From: Streptomyces sp. V1I1
GTDB taxonomy: Bacteria > Actinomycetota > Actinomycetes > Streptomycetales > Streptomycetaceae
DNA length: 64,000 nucleotides
Direction: 5' to 3'
Assembly (NCBI RefSeq): GCF_030817355.1
Contig: NZ_JAUSZH010000001.1
Span: 1,178,001 to 1,242,000 of the forward strand
Position 1 is the stretch's first letter. Each line of letters begins with the position of its first letter. The notes under the pieces were generated by a model, which searched no databases, was not told where the DNA came from, and worked only from the letters and a program-made list of their open reading frames with translations. Positions 25,788 to 34,654 of the stretch are shown here, piece by piece. The position numbers and the translations under genes were made by a program.

Positions 25788-26735
25788 TCACGGGTACTGA
25801 GCTTTTCGTATTAGCGTCAGATTTGGGGTGATGGTCAGTCCGGTCTCTGTCAGGCAGCCGTCGATGAGGTCGGGGCGGTGCTGGATCTGGCTCAGTGCCC
25901 GGCGCAGGGTGCGGGTGAGGTGGTCGGGGTCGGTGAAGGCGACGTTGGCCAGGGCTCCGCGCCGAAGTAACGACCAGATCCCTTCCACCGGGTTGAGATC
26001 GGGTGCGTAACTGGGGAGCTGGAAGATGGCGAGCCAGTCGTGGTCGGCGGCGTACTGGCGCATCCCAGCTGCCCGGTGAGTGTTCAGATTGTCCCAGACC
26101 AGAACGATGGGGGCGCCGAGCTGCAGGTGAGCGCGGACGGCGAGGTCGCGGTAGTCGGTCCAGGCGAAGCTCTTGCGGGCGCCCTTCCAGGGCAGGTGAA
26201 AGCGCGGACGGTAGAGTGCGGTGCATCGTGGTCCGGCTGCTGCCGAACAGTACGGCGAGAGGTTCCGCGGCCAGGGCGACCCGCAGATGGAGCACGGTGA
26301 CCAGGACCTGTTCGGGGAAGTCGAGCCGGGGCGGACGGCCGCGCCGAGTATCGCCGTTGAGCGCCAAAGCCTCTTTGAGGGCGTCCAGTTGTTGCCGGGA
26401 CATCCCAGTCAGGGCGGGATCGGACAGCAGGGCCTGGTCCCACTGCGGGGCCGGCGCCCGGGCCGCCGGGACGTCAGGGCATGGCTGCGGGTGCGGGGCG
26501 TAGTTCCATTCGCCATGGAATGCGTGCCGGGTCAGCGGCATTGCCGCCATCTCGGCGTCACCGATACGGACTCCGGTGGGACAGGCGGTGGTGTCGAGTG
26601 CGGCACTCACGCGTAGACCGGTGCGGGTGGTGGTCGCGGCGATGGACTGGACGATGACTTCGTGGCTGGTCAGCGGGCGGCCGCGCCAGTTCATGGTGAT
26701 GTGCGAGAAGAGCCGGTGCCCTGCAACCTGACTCA
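25788..26735 (-). pseudogene. composite transposase remnant: ISAzo13-like C-terminus joined to IS630-like C-terminus
   Basis: Reading the minus strand, 26735 to about 26220 encodes the end of an ISAzo13-type transposase (GHRLFSHITMNWRGRPL, AATTTRTGLRV, FHGEWNY, then a HTH ending SSRTTMHRTL). At about 26215 the frame changes to an IS630-type DDE C-terminus (WKGARKSFAWTDYRDLAV, VLVWDNLNTHRAAG, SYAPDLNPVEGIW), which holds the second Asp and the Glu of the catalytic triad but lacks everything before. The IS630 terminal sequence lies at 25794-25833. Neither enzyme can be functional. The ISAzo13 part runs right up to the PAP2 stop codon. Confidence 0.75.
25794..25833. repeat. terminal inverted repeat partner of the IS630-like ends
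   Basis: TACTGAGCTTTTCG and a following GCGTC..GGGGTGAT align with 24214-24246. Each copy faces inward to its own transposase fragment, so these are a 5' and a 3' end of related elements. The sequence is read through by the transposase remnant. Confidence 0.6.
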
Positions 26736-28094
26736 AACCAGTTCGGGCTGCGGTTCGCGTCGCGGTTCCGGCAGATGCGCCGACGCGGGCTTCCGTTCCC
26801 ACAGCTTGGTGGTCCGTACGTAGCCGTAGACCACTGAGGTCATCGCCAGAATGAGCAGCGGCCCGAACACCCACGGATGTTCGGCCATCTCCATCGACAG
26901 ATAGCGATACGACGCCAAGAGGGCAGCGAAGACCGCGGCGCCGTAGACGACGAGCTGGATTCCCGGCCGGTCCCAGCCGCGGTCGAGCGAGCGCAGCGCC
27001 GTCTCGATCGTGAGCGTGAACACCACACCGGCGACGATGTCCGCGCCGTAGTGGTAGCCGAAGCCCAGCGTTGCGCCGAGCGTGGCGATCAGCCAGAACG
27101 CGCCTGCGACTCGCAGAGCCCGTGGGCCCTTGCGGGAATGAATGAAGATCGCGGTGGCCCACGCCGTGTGCAGGCTGGGCATGCAATTGCGCGGGGTGAT
27201 CCCGTCGAAGAACATCGGGTGCGGGGTAGTGACCGGCGGCGGCGTGTCCGGCCACAGGTTGGCCACCGCCCAGTGCCCGCCGTCGGCGCCGTAGGCGAAG
27301 ACCGGTCCGACCACCGGGAAGATCATGTAGATGGCCGGCCCGAGCAGACCTATGACCAGGAACGTGCGCACCAGGTGATGGCCGGGGAAGCGGCGCTCGA
27401 CCGCCACATTGCGCAACTGGTACAGCGCGACGACGACCGCGGCCACCCCCAGCTGAACGTAGACCCAGTCGAGAACGTGGGCGCCGACCGGGCCGGTTGC
27501 CTCGACGATCCGGCCCATCAGCCACGACGGGCTGCCCAACGCGTGATCGGCGGCTGCCATGTACTGGTCGAGCACCACCGGTCGGGTCTTCGACGTGATC
27601 AGCAGCCAGGTGTCGCCGGTCTTGCGGCCGGCCACCAGCAGCAGGCCCAGTCCGACGCCTTTCAGCAGCAGGACACGGTCCCGGCCGGTGCGGCGCGTGA
27701 AAGCAATGACGGCATGGGCCAGGACCACCCACAACGCGCCGTTGCCGGCCATCATCTCGGCGTCGACCGCCCACCGCACGAGCCAGAACACGACGTCGAT
27801 GCCGATCGCGGCGCCGACCGCGACGAACCGCTGCCGCCAGGTGAGCGCCACCATCATCAACGCCATACCGGCGTACAGCAGCGGCCCTGATTTGGGGGCG
27901 AGTATCACCTCTCGCACCTGGTTGGTCATCGGCCCCGGCACGCCGTACCGACGCGCGGCGATCTCCAGTGCAATGAGGAATCCGAGGCCCACCACACTCA
28001 CCGCGACCCACAGCATGACGCGTGGTTGACGCCATGCAGCCAACCGAAGGCTGCCGCCTATTCGCGAAAACCCTCGCGTTATCGTAGATATCAA
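26733..28094 (-). CDS. PAP2 superfamily membrane phosphatase (inositol-phosphoceramide-synthase-like)
   Basis: The 453-residue polytopic protein has about ten hydrophobic segments. PAP2 catalytic motifs are CMPSLHTAWATA and GYHYGADIVAGVV, where the His residues carry out phosphate transfer from a lipid or polyprenyl phosphate. Its long N-terminal membrane half resembles the AUR1/mycobacterial PAP2 type. The start is uncertain: the first usable codon is TTG 28094, in an AT-rich stretch unusual for this genome, and later starts would remove basic residues that should precede the first helix. It lies in an accessory block between transposase fragments. Confidence 0.75.
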   Translation of the reverse strand: MISTITRGFSRIGGSLRLAAWRQPRVMLWVAVSVVGLGFLIALEIAARRYGVPGPMTNQVREVILAPKSGPLLYAGMALMMVALTWRQRFVAVGAAIGIDVVFWLVRWAVDAEMMAGNGALWVVLAHAVIAFTRRTGRDRVLLLKGVGLGLLLVAGRKTGDTWLLITSKTRPVVLDQYMAAADHALGSPSWLMGRIVEATGPVGAHVLDWVYVQLGVAAVVVALYQLRNVAVERRFPGHHLVRTFLVIGLLGPAIYMIFPVVGPVFAYGADGGHWAVANLWPDTPPPVTTPHPMFFDGITPRNCMPSLHTAWATAIFIHSRKGPRALRVAGAFWLIATLGATLGFGYHYGADIVAGVVFTLTIETALRSLDRGWDRPGIQLVVYGAAVFAALLASYRYLSMEMAEHPWVFGPLLILAMTSVVYGYVRTTKLWERKPASAHLPEPRREPQPELV

Positions 28095-28873
28095 TTTTCA
28101 GCCGATTTGTGATATTTCAACGTGATCGTTGCGAGCTCGAACATGCTAGCGGAGCGGGTGGGTTTCGCTGATCACGGGTACGTCGAATACAGCGATCGGT
28201 TCCCCTTTGCCCGCGGCCACGGCGGACATGAAACGCCGCGCGGCCCCGGATTGGGGCGGCGCGGGCGGCTCGGTGGACGGGAGGGCGGGTGCCGGGGCGG
28301 GGCTTGACGGCGACAGTGGCGATGTCGAGGACGGCGCGAGCGACGCCGACAGCGGATAGTCGCCAACGAGAGTGCTCAGACTGGCCAGAACCAACTGAAT
28401 ACTCAGTCGCCGCGGCCTGGCCATGCGAACGGACAAACTTGCCATGGCCTACCAGGCCGCACTCCATCTCGCCGCCATCCTCGTCTGGGCCCGGTGTCAG
28501 AGCCTGCCCAGTCAGCGATCGACTTTCCAAGCCGCATCGGCCGGCGGCGTGGCGACCGCGAGGATGTGACGGACGATCCGGAGTCCCTCGACGAGCGGCA
28601 CGGTGTCCTCGTCGGGGTACTCGTCGTCTTGGCCGACGGACAGCCTGAAGCCATCGCTCCAGCCTTCACAGGTCCGTCCCGCAGCACCGTCAGGCGACGG
28701 CCGAATCCGGCCCAGGTAGGCCATGCCGGTGGTCCAGTCGATCGTGCCCACGCGCCCGGGGAAGAGATCTCGTCACCGGCAAGAGCTTCGCCGGGCGCGC
28801 GGGTACGCTGGTGACACGGTCCCCACAATCTCCTGCGCGACACAGGTGATCACGACGGGACGGGAGCCACACC
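28095..28873. other. long non-coding stretch upstream of cstA
   Basis: About 780 bp that begins AT-rich (28085-28125), which suggests foreign origin or a promoter for the PAP2 gene. Only one weak minus-strand frame (28512-28751) looks protein-like. The rest shows no gene, RNA or repeat that I can support. The cstA promoter should be in the last 100 bp. Confidence 0.4.
28512..28751 (-). CDS. possible small protein or C-terminal fragment (Imm1-like?)
   Basis: A 79-codon frame from a GTG start contains EGWSDGFRLSVGQDDEYPDE and VPLVEGLRIVRHIL, which read like a real folded protein and recall the C-terminal part of Imm1-type immunity proteins. There is no clear ribosome-binding site and the upstream frame is closed, so it may be a truncated gene. 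The family guess is weak. Confidence 0.35.
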   Translation of the reverse strand: MGTIDWTTGMAYLGRIRPSPDGAAGRTCEGWSDGFRLSVGQDDEYPDEDTVPLVEGLRIVRHILAVATPPADAAWKVDR

Positions 28874-31069
28874 ATGGCCGAGCCGGCACCACCGACCACC
28901 TCCCGGCGGAGGATGAGTCCGCAATCGATCGTCGTCTGGGTGATCGTCGCCCTGGTGGGCGCGGCCGGCTGGGGCGTGCTCGCCCTCGCCCGCGGCGAGC
29001 AGGTCTCCGCCGTCTGGATGCTCGCGGCCGCTCTCGGCTCGTACGCCATCGCGTACCGCTTCTACTCCCGCTTCATCGCCAACCGCGTACTGAAGGTCGA
29101 CAGAACGCGGGCCACCCCCGCCGAGCGGCTGAACAACGGCATCGACTTCCACCCGACCGACCGCCGGGTGCTCTTCGGCCACCACTTCGCGGCGATCGCC
29201 GGGGCCGGTCCGCTGGTCGGCCCGATCCTCGCCGCGCAGATGGGGTACCTGCCGGGCACGATCTGGATCATCGTCGGTGTCATCGTCGCCGGCGCCGTCC
29301 AGGACATGATCACGCTGTTCTTCTCCACACGCCGTGACGGCCGTTCGCTCGGTCAGATGGCGCGGGACGAGATCGGCCCCTTCGGTGGCGCCGCGGCCCT
29401 GATCGCGGTCTTCGTCATCATGATCATCCTGCTGGCCGTGCTGGCGCTGGTGATCGTCAATGCGCTGGCCCACTCGCCGTGGGGCGTCTTCTCCATCGGC
29501 ATGACGATCCCTATCGCGTTCTTCATGGGCTTCTACCTGCGGGTGCTGCGGCCGGGCAAGGTCCCGGAGGTGTCGCTCATCGGTGTCGCGCTGCTGCTGC
29601 TCGCCATCATCGCGGGCGGCTGGGTCGCCGAGTCCTCACTCGCCGACTTCTTCACCCTGGAGCCGAGCACCCTGGTCATCTGGATGGTGGTGTACGGGTT
29701 CTTCGCCTCCGTACTCCCGGTCTGGATGCTGCTGGCGCCGCGCGACTACCTCTCCACCTTCATGAAGGTCGGCACCATCGTGCTGCTCGCAGTGGGCGTG
29801 GTGATCGCGGCGCCGACCCTGAAGATGCCGGCGGTCACCGAGTTCGCGGGCAACGGCCAGGGGCCGGTCTTCGCGGGATCCCTCTTCCCGTTCGTCTTCA
29901 TCACCATCGCCTGTGGCGCGCTGTCCGGCTTCCACTCCCTGATCGCCTCGGGCACCACCCCGAAGATGATCCAGAAGGAGACCCAGATCCGGATGATCGG
30001 CTACGGGGCGATGCTGACCGAGTCCTTCGTCGCGGTCATGGCGATGATCTGCGCCTGCATCCTCGACCCCGGCCTGTACTTCGCGATCAACTCCCCCGCC
30101 GGCGTCCTCGGCACCACGGTGGAATCCGCCTCGCAGGCGGTCGCCAACCTGGGCTTCACCATCACCCCGGATCAGCTGACACAGGCCGCCAGGGACGTCG
30201 AGGAGGCAACTCTGCTCTCGCGCACGGGCGGTGCGCCGACCTTCGCCCTGGGTATGTCGGACATCTTCTCGGCGGTCGTGGGCGGCGCCGGTCTGAAGGC
30301 GTTCTGGTACCACTTCGCCATCATGTTCGAGGCGCTCTTCATCCTCACCACGGTCGACGCGGGAACCCGGGTCGGGCGCTTCATGCTCCAGGACATGCTG
30401 GGCAACGTCTACAAGCCGATGAAGCAGGTCAGCTGGAAGCCGGGTGTCTGGTTCGCGAGCGCTGTCGTGGTCGGCTGCTGGGGCTACTTCCTCTGGGTCG
30501 GTGTGCACGACCCGCTCGGCGGCATCAACCAGCTCTTCCCGCTCTTCGGCATCGCCAACCAGCTGCTGGCCGCCGTCGCGCTCGCCGTCTGCACCACGCT
30601 GCTGATCAAGTCCGGGCGTCTCAAGTGGGCCTGGGTGACGGCCGTTCCGCTCGCCTGGGACGCCGCGGTCACCCTCACCGCGAGCTGGCAGAAGATCTTC
30701 TCGGGCGATCCCAAGGTGGGCTTCTTCACCCAGCGCGACAAGTACCAGGCGGGCATCGACGCCGACCAGGTACTGCCGCCGGCGAAGACCATGGAGGAGA
30801 TGCAGACCATCGTGACCAACTCGACCGTCGACGGCATTCTCTCGGCCCTCTTCGCCGTCCTCATCGTGGTGGTTCTCGCGGATGCGGCCAGGGTCTGCGT
30901 GAAGTCGATCCGCGCCCCGGAGGGCATCCGTCTCGCCGAGGTCCCGTACGTCGAGTCGAAGCTGGTCGCACCGGCCGGGCTGATTCCCACCAAGGAGGAG
31001 AAGGCCGAGCTGGCGGCGGCCGGACCCGGCGGTGCGGACCGCGCGGCTGCGGGAAGCGGGAAGGCGTGA
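28874..31069 (+). CDS. cstA: carbon starvation protein CstA family transporter
   Basis: The 731-residue membrane protein has about 16 hydrophobic segments and the conserved family stretches FGHHFAAIAGAGPLVGPILAAQMGYLPG, AGAVQDMI, CGALSGFHSLIASGTTPKMI and TTVDAGTRVGRFMLQD. CstA/BtsT proteins take up peptides or pyruvate under nutrient limitation. The ATG is the only start with full N-terminal similarity. The YbdD-type partner follows with GTGA overlap, the usual pairing. Confidence 0.95.
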   Translation: MAEPAPPTTSRRRMSPQSIVVWVIVALVGAAGWGVLALARGEQVSAVWMLAAALGSYAIAYRFYSRFIANRVLKVDRTRATPAERLNNGIDFHPTDRRVLFGHHFAAIAGAGPLVGPILAAQMGYLPGTIWIIVGVIVAGAVQDMITLFFSTRRDGRSLGQMARDEIGPFGGAAALIAVFVIMIILLAVLALVIVNALAHSPWGVFSIGMTIPIAFFMGFYLRVLRPGKVPEVSLIGVALLLLAIIAGGWVAESSLADFFTLEPSTLVIWMVVYGFFASVLPVWMLLAPRDYLSTFMKVGTIVLLAVGVVIAAPTLKMPAVTEFAGNGQGPVFAGSLFPFVFITIACGALSGFHSLIASGTTPKMIQKETQIRMIGYGAMLTESFVAVMAMICACILDPGLYFAINSPAGVLGTTVESASQAVANLGFTITPDQLTQAARDVEEATLLSRTGGAPTFALGMSDIFSAVVGGAGLKAFWYHFAIMFEALFILTTVDAGTRVGRFMLQDMLGNVYKPMKQVSWKPGVWFASAVVVGCWGYFLWVGVHDPLGGINQLFPLFGIANQLLAAVALAVCTTLLIKSGRLKWAWVTAVPLAWDAAVTLTASWQKIFSGDPKVGFFTQRDKYQAGIDADQVLPPAKTMEEMQTIVTNSTVDGILSALFAVLIVVVLADAARVCVKSIRAPEGIRLAEVPYVESKLVAPAGLIPTKEEKAELAAAGPGGADRAAAGSGKA

Positions 31070-31290
31070 GTACCGTGACGGGTATGACAGCGGTGAGTGG
31101 CGTGCGACGCGCGGTGGACTGGATCCGCTGGTACGTGGGCGAGGTTTCGGGCGAGTCGGGGTACGACCGCTACGTCACGCACGCCAGGTCCCACGACCCG
31201 GGCGCGAAGGTGATGTCGCGCCGAGAGTTCGAGCGCAGCCGCATGGACGCCAGGGAAGCCGATCCGCGCGAGGGGTTCCGTTGTTGCTGA
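31066..31290 (+). CDS. YbdD/YjiX family small protein
   Basis: The 74-residue protein has the family core WIRWYVGEVSGESGYDRYVTHARS and SRREFERSRMDAREADPREGFRCC. The GTG start overlapping the cstA stop (GTGA) was chosen; ATG 31084 would give 68 residues. Members accompany CstA/BtsT transporters and may tune their activity or assembly. Confidence 0.9.
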   Translation: MSTVTGMTAVSGVRRAVDWIRWYVGEVSGESGYDRYVTHARSHDPGAKVMSRREFERSRMDAREADPREGFRCC

Positions 31291-31555
31291 GCGATACGGC
31301 GGCGGGCCACCGCGCCGGCGCCGGGCACCGCCGCGAGACCGGATCCGGGCCCGGCAGCGGAGGCGTTGGCCTACAGCAGCTCGACACGCTGGGAATCACG
31401 AGGTCCGCGTTCGCGGCCGGGCCCGGTTAGGGCCTGGCTCCGGACATGAGCGACTGCTCCAGAAGGTGGCACGTCAAGGCTGCCTCGCACGGGTCCTTCG
31501 AGCATGCCGGGGAACCCAGTTGCTCTGTCTGAACGCCGCTGACAGGGTCTTGGCC

Positions 31556-32395
31556 ATGCCTACCTTCTCCGCGTATGACGGAACCAAGCTTGCGTACCAC
31601 GTGTTCGGAGACGGCCCTCCTGTGGTCTGCCTGCCCGGGGGGCCGATGCAGGCTTCCGTGTACCTCGGCGACCTCGGCGGCCTTTCCGCGCACCGACAGT
31701 TGGTCATGCTGGATCTTCGGGGCACCGGCCGGTCAGCGATTCCGGAGGACGCCGCCTCGTACCGCTGCGACCAACTTGTCGATGACGTTGACGCCCTGCG
31801 CGAGCACCTTGGCCTGGAAAGGATGGACCTGCTCGCGCATTCCGCAGGCGCGAATCTGGCGGCGCTGTATGTGGGCCGCCACCCGGAACACGTCAGCAAA
31901 CTCGCGCTGATCACGCCGAGCGTCATGGCCGCCGGGATCGCGATCACTGGAGACGTCCGGCGCGAGACGGCGCAGCTCCGCCAGGACGAGCCGTGGTTCC
32001 CGGCGGCGTTCGCGGCCTTGGAAGCAATCACTGCCGGCCAGGCGACGGACGACTGCTGGCAGGCCATCGCGCCGTTCTTCTATGGCCGCTGGGACGAGGT
32101 GTCTCAAGCCCATCAGGCTGCCGAGGACAGGCAGAAGAACAACGAGGCCGCGACTGCCTTCGGCGCCGAAGGCGCCTTCGACCCGGACGCCACCCGTGCG
32201 GCGCTCGCACGGTTCGAAGCGCCGGTGCTCCTGCTCGCTGGGGAGGTCGATCTGAATTCTCCTCCTCGCGCGATGCCCGAGTTCGCCGGGCTGCTTCCGA
32301 ACGCCAGGCTGGTCATTCAGCCAGGAGCCGGACACTTCCCGTGGCTCGACGATCCCGACCGGTTCGTGGCGACCACCGCGGCGTTCCTGGGATAG
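31556..32395 (+). CDS. alpha/beta hydrolase (prolyl-iminopeptidase-like)
   Basis: The 279-residue hydrolase has the oxyanion region VVCLPGGPMQAS, LDLRGTGRS, the nucleophile elbow LLAHSAGANLA (Ser96; Ser-Ala-Gly instead of the usual GxSxG first Gly), Asp in LAGEVDLNSPP and His in PGAGHFPW. The HGGPG-like loop and RGTGRS suggest the proline-iminopeptidase/lactonase branch. It stands alone in the accessory block. The substrate is unknown. Confidence 0.85.
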   Translation: MPTFSAYDGTKLAYHVFGDGPPVVCLPGGPMQASVYLGDLGGLSAHRQLVMLDLRGTGRSAIPEDAASYRCDQLVDDVDALREHLGLERMDLLAHSAGANLAALYVGRHPEHVSKLALITPSVMAAGIAITGDVRRETAQLRQDEPWFPAAFAALEAITAGQATDDCWQAIAPFFYGRWDEVSQAHQAAEDRQKNNEAATAFGAEGAFDPDATRAALARFEAPVLLLAGEVDLNSPPRAMPEFAGLLPNARLVIQPGAGHFPWLDDPDRFVATTAAFLG

Positions 32396-32410
32396 GCGAC
32401 TCACGCCCTA

Positions 32411-32740
32411 GTGCTGGATTCCTCTCTCGCTGGGTATGTGCCTGGTGGCGGGGTGCACCAAGTCCTGGACCCGCTCGACGGATCCGGACTTCGAGGGAAG
32501 AGGACGCGGATCATCGGCCTCTACACCAGCCCGCCCGGCGGCGCGACGATCGTCTGCGCCGACGAGCTCGGACCGGTGAACCCACACACTTTTCCGCCGG
32601 CGCCGGGCTGGTCGATGGACAGTCATCGCATCAAGTCCGAAGTCGACTACGGCCGCGGGCCCGAGAAGACCTGGGTCTACGACGCCCTGCGGGTCAGCGA
32701 CGGACAGGAGATCACGATGACCGCCTCCTCACAGGCTTAG
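32411..32740 (+). pseudogene. fragment of an IS630-type transposase
   Basis: The frame contains KRTRIIGLYTSPPGGATIVCADELGPVNP, the region of the first catalytic Asp in IS630/ISL-type DDE transposases, and RKS-free spacing up to KTWVYDALRVSDGQ. The HTH part before it and the later Asp and Glu are missing. It is a different element from the one near 24-26 kb. Confidence 0.6.
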
Positions 32741-32744
32741 CCAG

Positions 32745-32840
32745 GCCCGGTGTTTCCACCTCTGTTGAGCCAGGCGCGGACGGCTCCGCCGTCATAGACC
32801 ACCAGGTAGTCGGCCTTGTCGTCGCCGTTGCCGCGCTCGG
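32745..32840 (-). pseudogene. FG-GAP/VCBS repeat scrap
   Basis: The minus strand here reads GNGDDKADYLVVYDGGAVR then AWLNRGGNTG, a typical Streptomyces FG-GAP repeat of secreted beta-propeller proteins. There is no start and no full repeat, so it is a leftover of a deleted gene next to the transposase fragment. Confidence 0.55.
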
Positions 32841-32939
32841 CCCCGTGGCCCCGTGGCCCCCCATGGACGGGCCCCCGAACTCACTATTCCCACGCACGGT
32901 CGGGGATCGACCGGCCCGCCGGACGCGTTCGTCAGATGC

Positions 32940-33329
32940 TCAACGCCGCGGCACCTTGCGGAGCAACCACCGCACCGCCAGCAGTACCCCCGTCACCACC
33001 GCGACCGCCCCCAGCACGAGCAGCCAGTTGCGCAGGTAGTCCAGCGGCAGCGCCGACGGATTGGTCGGCGCCCCCGGCCGCAGCAGCGGCGGCAGCGCGA
33101 TCATCGTCAGACAGCCGGCCACCACCAGCGCCCCGCGGACCGTGCCGCGGGCCGGGACTGCCGCCAGCAGCAGGCCGACGCCGAGCACCAGCGGCGCGAT
33201 GATCCCGTCGTGCAGGACGATCGCGCCCGCCAGCCACAGCGCCACGTCCTTCAGCTGGCCGCCGGTGAGCAGCAGCGTCGCGCCGACGGCCATCAGTGCG
33301 AGGCCCAGTGCGCCCGCCACGATCCGCAT
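32940..33329 (-). CDS. small integral membrane protein
   Basis: The 129-residue protein has four hydrophobic segments (IVAGALGLALMAVGATLLL, LWLAGAIVLHDGIIAPLVLGVGLLLA, LVVAGCLTMIALPPLL, LLVLGAVAVVTGVLLAV). The ATG overlaps the molybdopterin oxidoreductase stop (TGATG), so it is co-translated with it. No function is known. It could assist the membrane-bound oxidoreductase. Confidence 0.75.
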   Translation of the reverse strand: MRIVAGALGLALMAVGATLLLTGGQLKDVALWLAGAIVLHDGIIAPLVLGVGLLLAAVPARGTVRGALVVAGCLTMIALPPLLRPGAPTNPSALPLDYLRNWLLVLGAVAVVTGVLLAVRWLLRKVPRR

Positions 33330-34549
33330 CACAGGACCTCCATCCTGGTGACCCACTTGGTCTGCAGCACACCGGGGCGGTTCGGCGCGATGATGCGCGC
33401 CGGGAAGCCGTGGTCAAGAGAGAGCACCTGGCCGTTGAGGCGCAGGGCGAGCAGGGTGAGCGGATCGCGGGTGTAGCCGCTGCCCATCTCCATCACTCGG
33501 TATGTGCCGCGCCGCTCCAGCGACACCACCCGTACCGCCGCGTCGGGGCGCGCTCCGGCACGTTCCAGCAGGTCCTGTACGCGTACGCCGGTCCACTGGG
33601 CCGACTTGCTCCAGCCCTCCACGCAGGCGATGGGCAGGGTCACGGTGTGCTGGGGCATGGCCGCGAGATCGTCGAGGGTGAGTTGGTACGAGTCCCTGCC
33701 GAGCACGGTCAGCCGCCAGTGGGCGGTGCTCACTCCCGCCAGTCCGGCCGCGGCGGCCGTGCGGTTGACCGGCAGGCCCTGCGGGCCGTGGTCCGGGTGG
33801 CGCGGCGCGAGCAGGTCGAAGCGTTTCAGCGGGGTGAGGGACTGGCCCACGGTGGTGAGCGTGACCGCACCGACCGCGGCTGCGATGCCGGTCAGCAGGG
33901 AGCGCCGGTCGGGTCCGTCCGCCGCCGGGAGCTCCAGTGTGCCGGGCGAGCGTCGGCTCCAATGCGCCCTGATCTCCGGGTACTTGACCGCCACATGCAG
34001 GACCACAGCGCCGAGCAGGAGCCAGGCGACGGCGAAGTGCACGGGTACGAAGGAGAACGGCCACGGGTACCACTGCACGATGTTGAGCAGCCCGGTGAAG
34101 AGCTGGAAGACGGCCGCCGCGACGAGCACCGCGACGGAGAGCCGCTCCAGCGCGTGCCGCACCGACCGCAGCGCGGGCCACACGAACAGCCGCGGGTAGA
34201 CCGCCCACAGCTTGGCGAGCAGCAGCGGGATGGCGGCGATACCGCTCGCCACATGCAGGCCCTGGGTCAGCCGGTAGCCCCAGGTCGGCCGGCTCGGCAG
34301 TACGTTCACGAGCCAGTCCGGCGGGTGCTGAAGATAGTGGCTGGTCACCCCGGTCACGAAGCAGACGGCGATCGCCCCGCCCAGCCAGCGGCCGATGGAG
34401 GTGGCCGTACGGGGGTCGTGCAGCTTCCCCTTGAACGTCGGCAGAATCGGTGCCGGCAGCCGGGGCATCCTGGGCGGTCGCGGCAGGATCATCCTGGGCA
34501 GCCGGTGCGGTCGCGGCAGCCGTGGCGGTCGGAGCTTCATGTCTTCCAT
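33329..34549 (-). CDS. molybdopterin-dependent oxidoreductase fused to a membrane domain
   Basis: In this 406-residue protein, residues 1-40 are a Pro/Arg-rich repeat tail (RPPRLPRPHRLPRM). Residues 50-200 hold about four membrane helices with His residues suited to a cytochrome b561-type haem domain. The C-terminal 180 residues are a sulfite-oxidase-type molybdopterin domain with the molybdenum-ligand Cys in PIACVEGWS and the family ends LSLDHGFPARIIAPNRPG and KWVTRMEVL. It should be a membrane-anchored oxidoreductase. The divergent neighbour is the GT87 gene, 105 bp away. Confidence 0.88.
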   Translation of the reverse strand: MEDMKLRPPRLPRPHRLPRMILPRPPRMPRLPAPILPTFKGKLHDPRTATSIGRWLGGAIAVCFVTGVTSHYLQHPPDWLVNVLPSRPTWGYRLTQGLHVASGIAAIPLLLAKLWAVYPRLFVWPALRSVRHALERLSVAVLVAAAVFQLFTGLLNIVQWYPWPFSFVPVHFAVAWLLLGAVVLHVAVKYPEIRAHWSRRSPGTLELPAADGPDRRSLLTGIAAAVGAVTLTTVGQSLTPLKRFDLLAPRHPDHGPQGLPVNRTAAAAGLAGVSTAHWRLTVLGRDSYQLTLDDLAAMPQHTVTLPIACVEGWSKSAQWTGVRVQDLLERAGARPDAAVRVVSLERRGTYRVMEMGSGYTRDPLTLLALRLNGQVLSLDHGFPARIIAPNRPGVLQTKWVTRMEVL

Positions 34550-34654
34550 GAGACCTCCCGGGCGGCCCCCGCGGAGGGTCGCGACACCTTACGGAATGCG
34601 GACGTCAGGGGGCGGCGCACGGCCCGCGCCGCCTCCGGCTGCGACGCTGAGCCT

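Noticed and set aside
28146..28445. Minus-strand frame with a signal-like N-terminus
   Set aside because: It is Ser/Pro/Ala low-complexity with no ribosome-binding site and no family; chance in GC-rich sequence is likelier.
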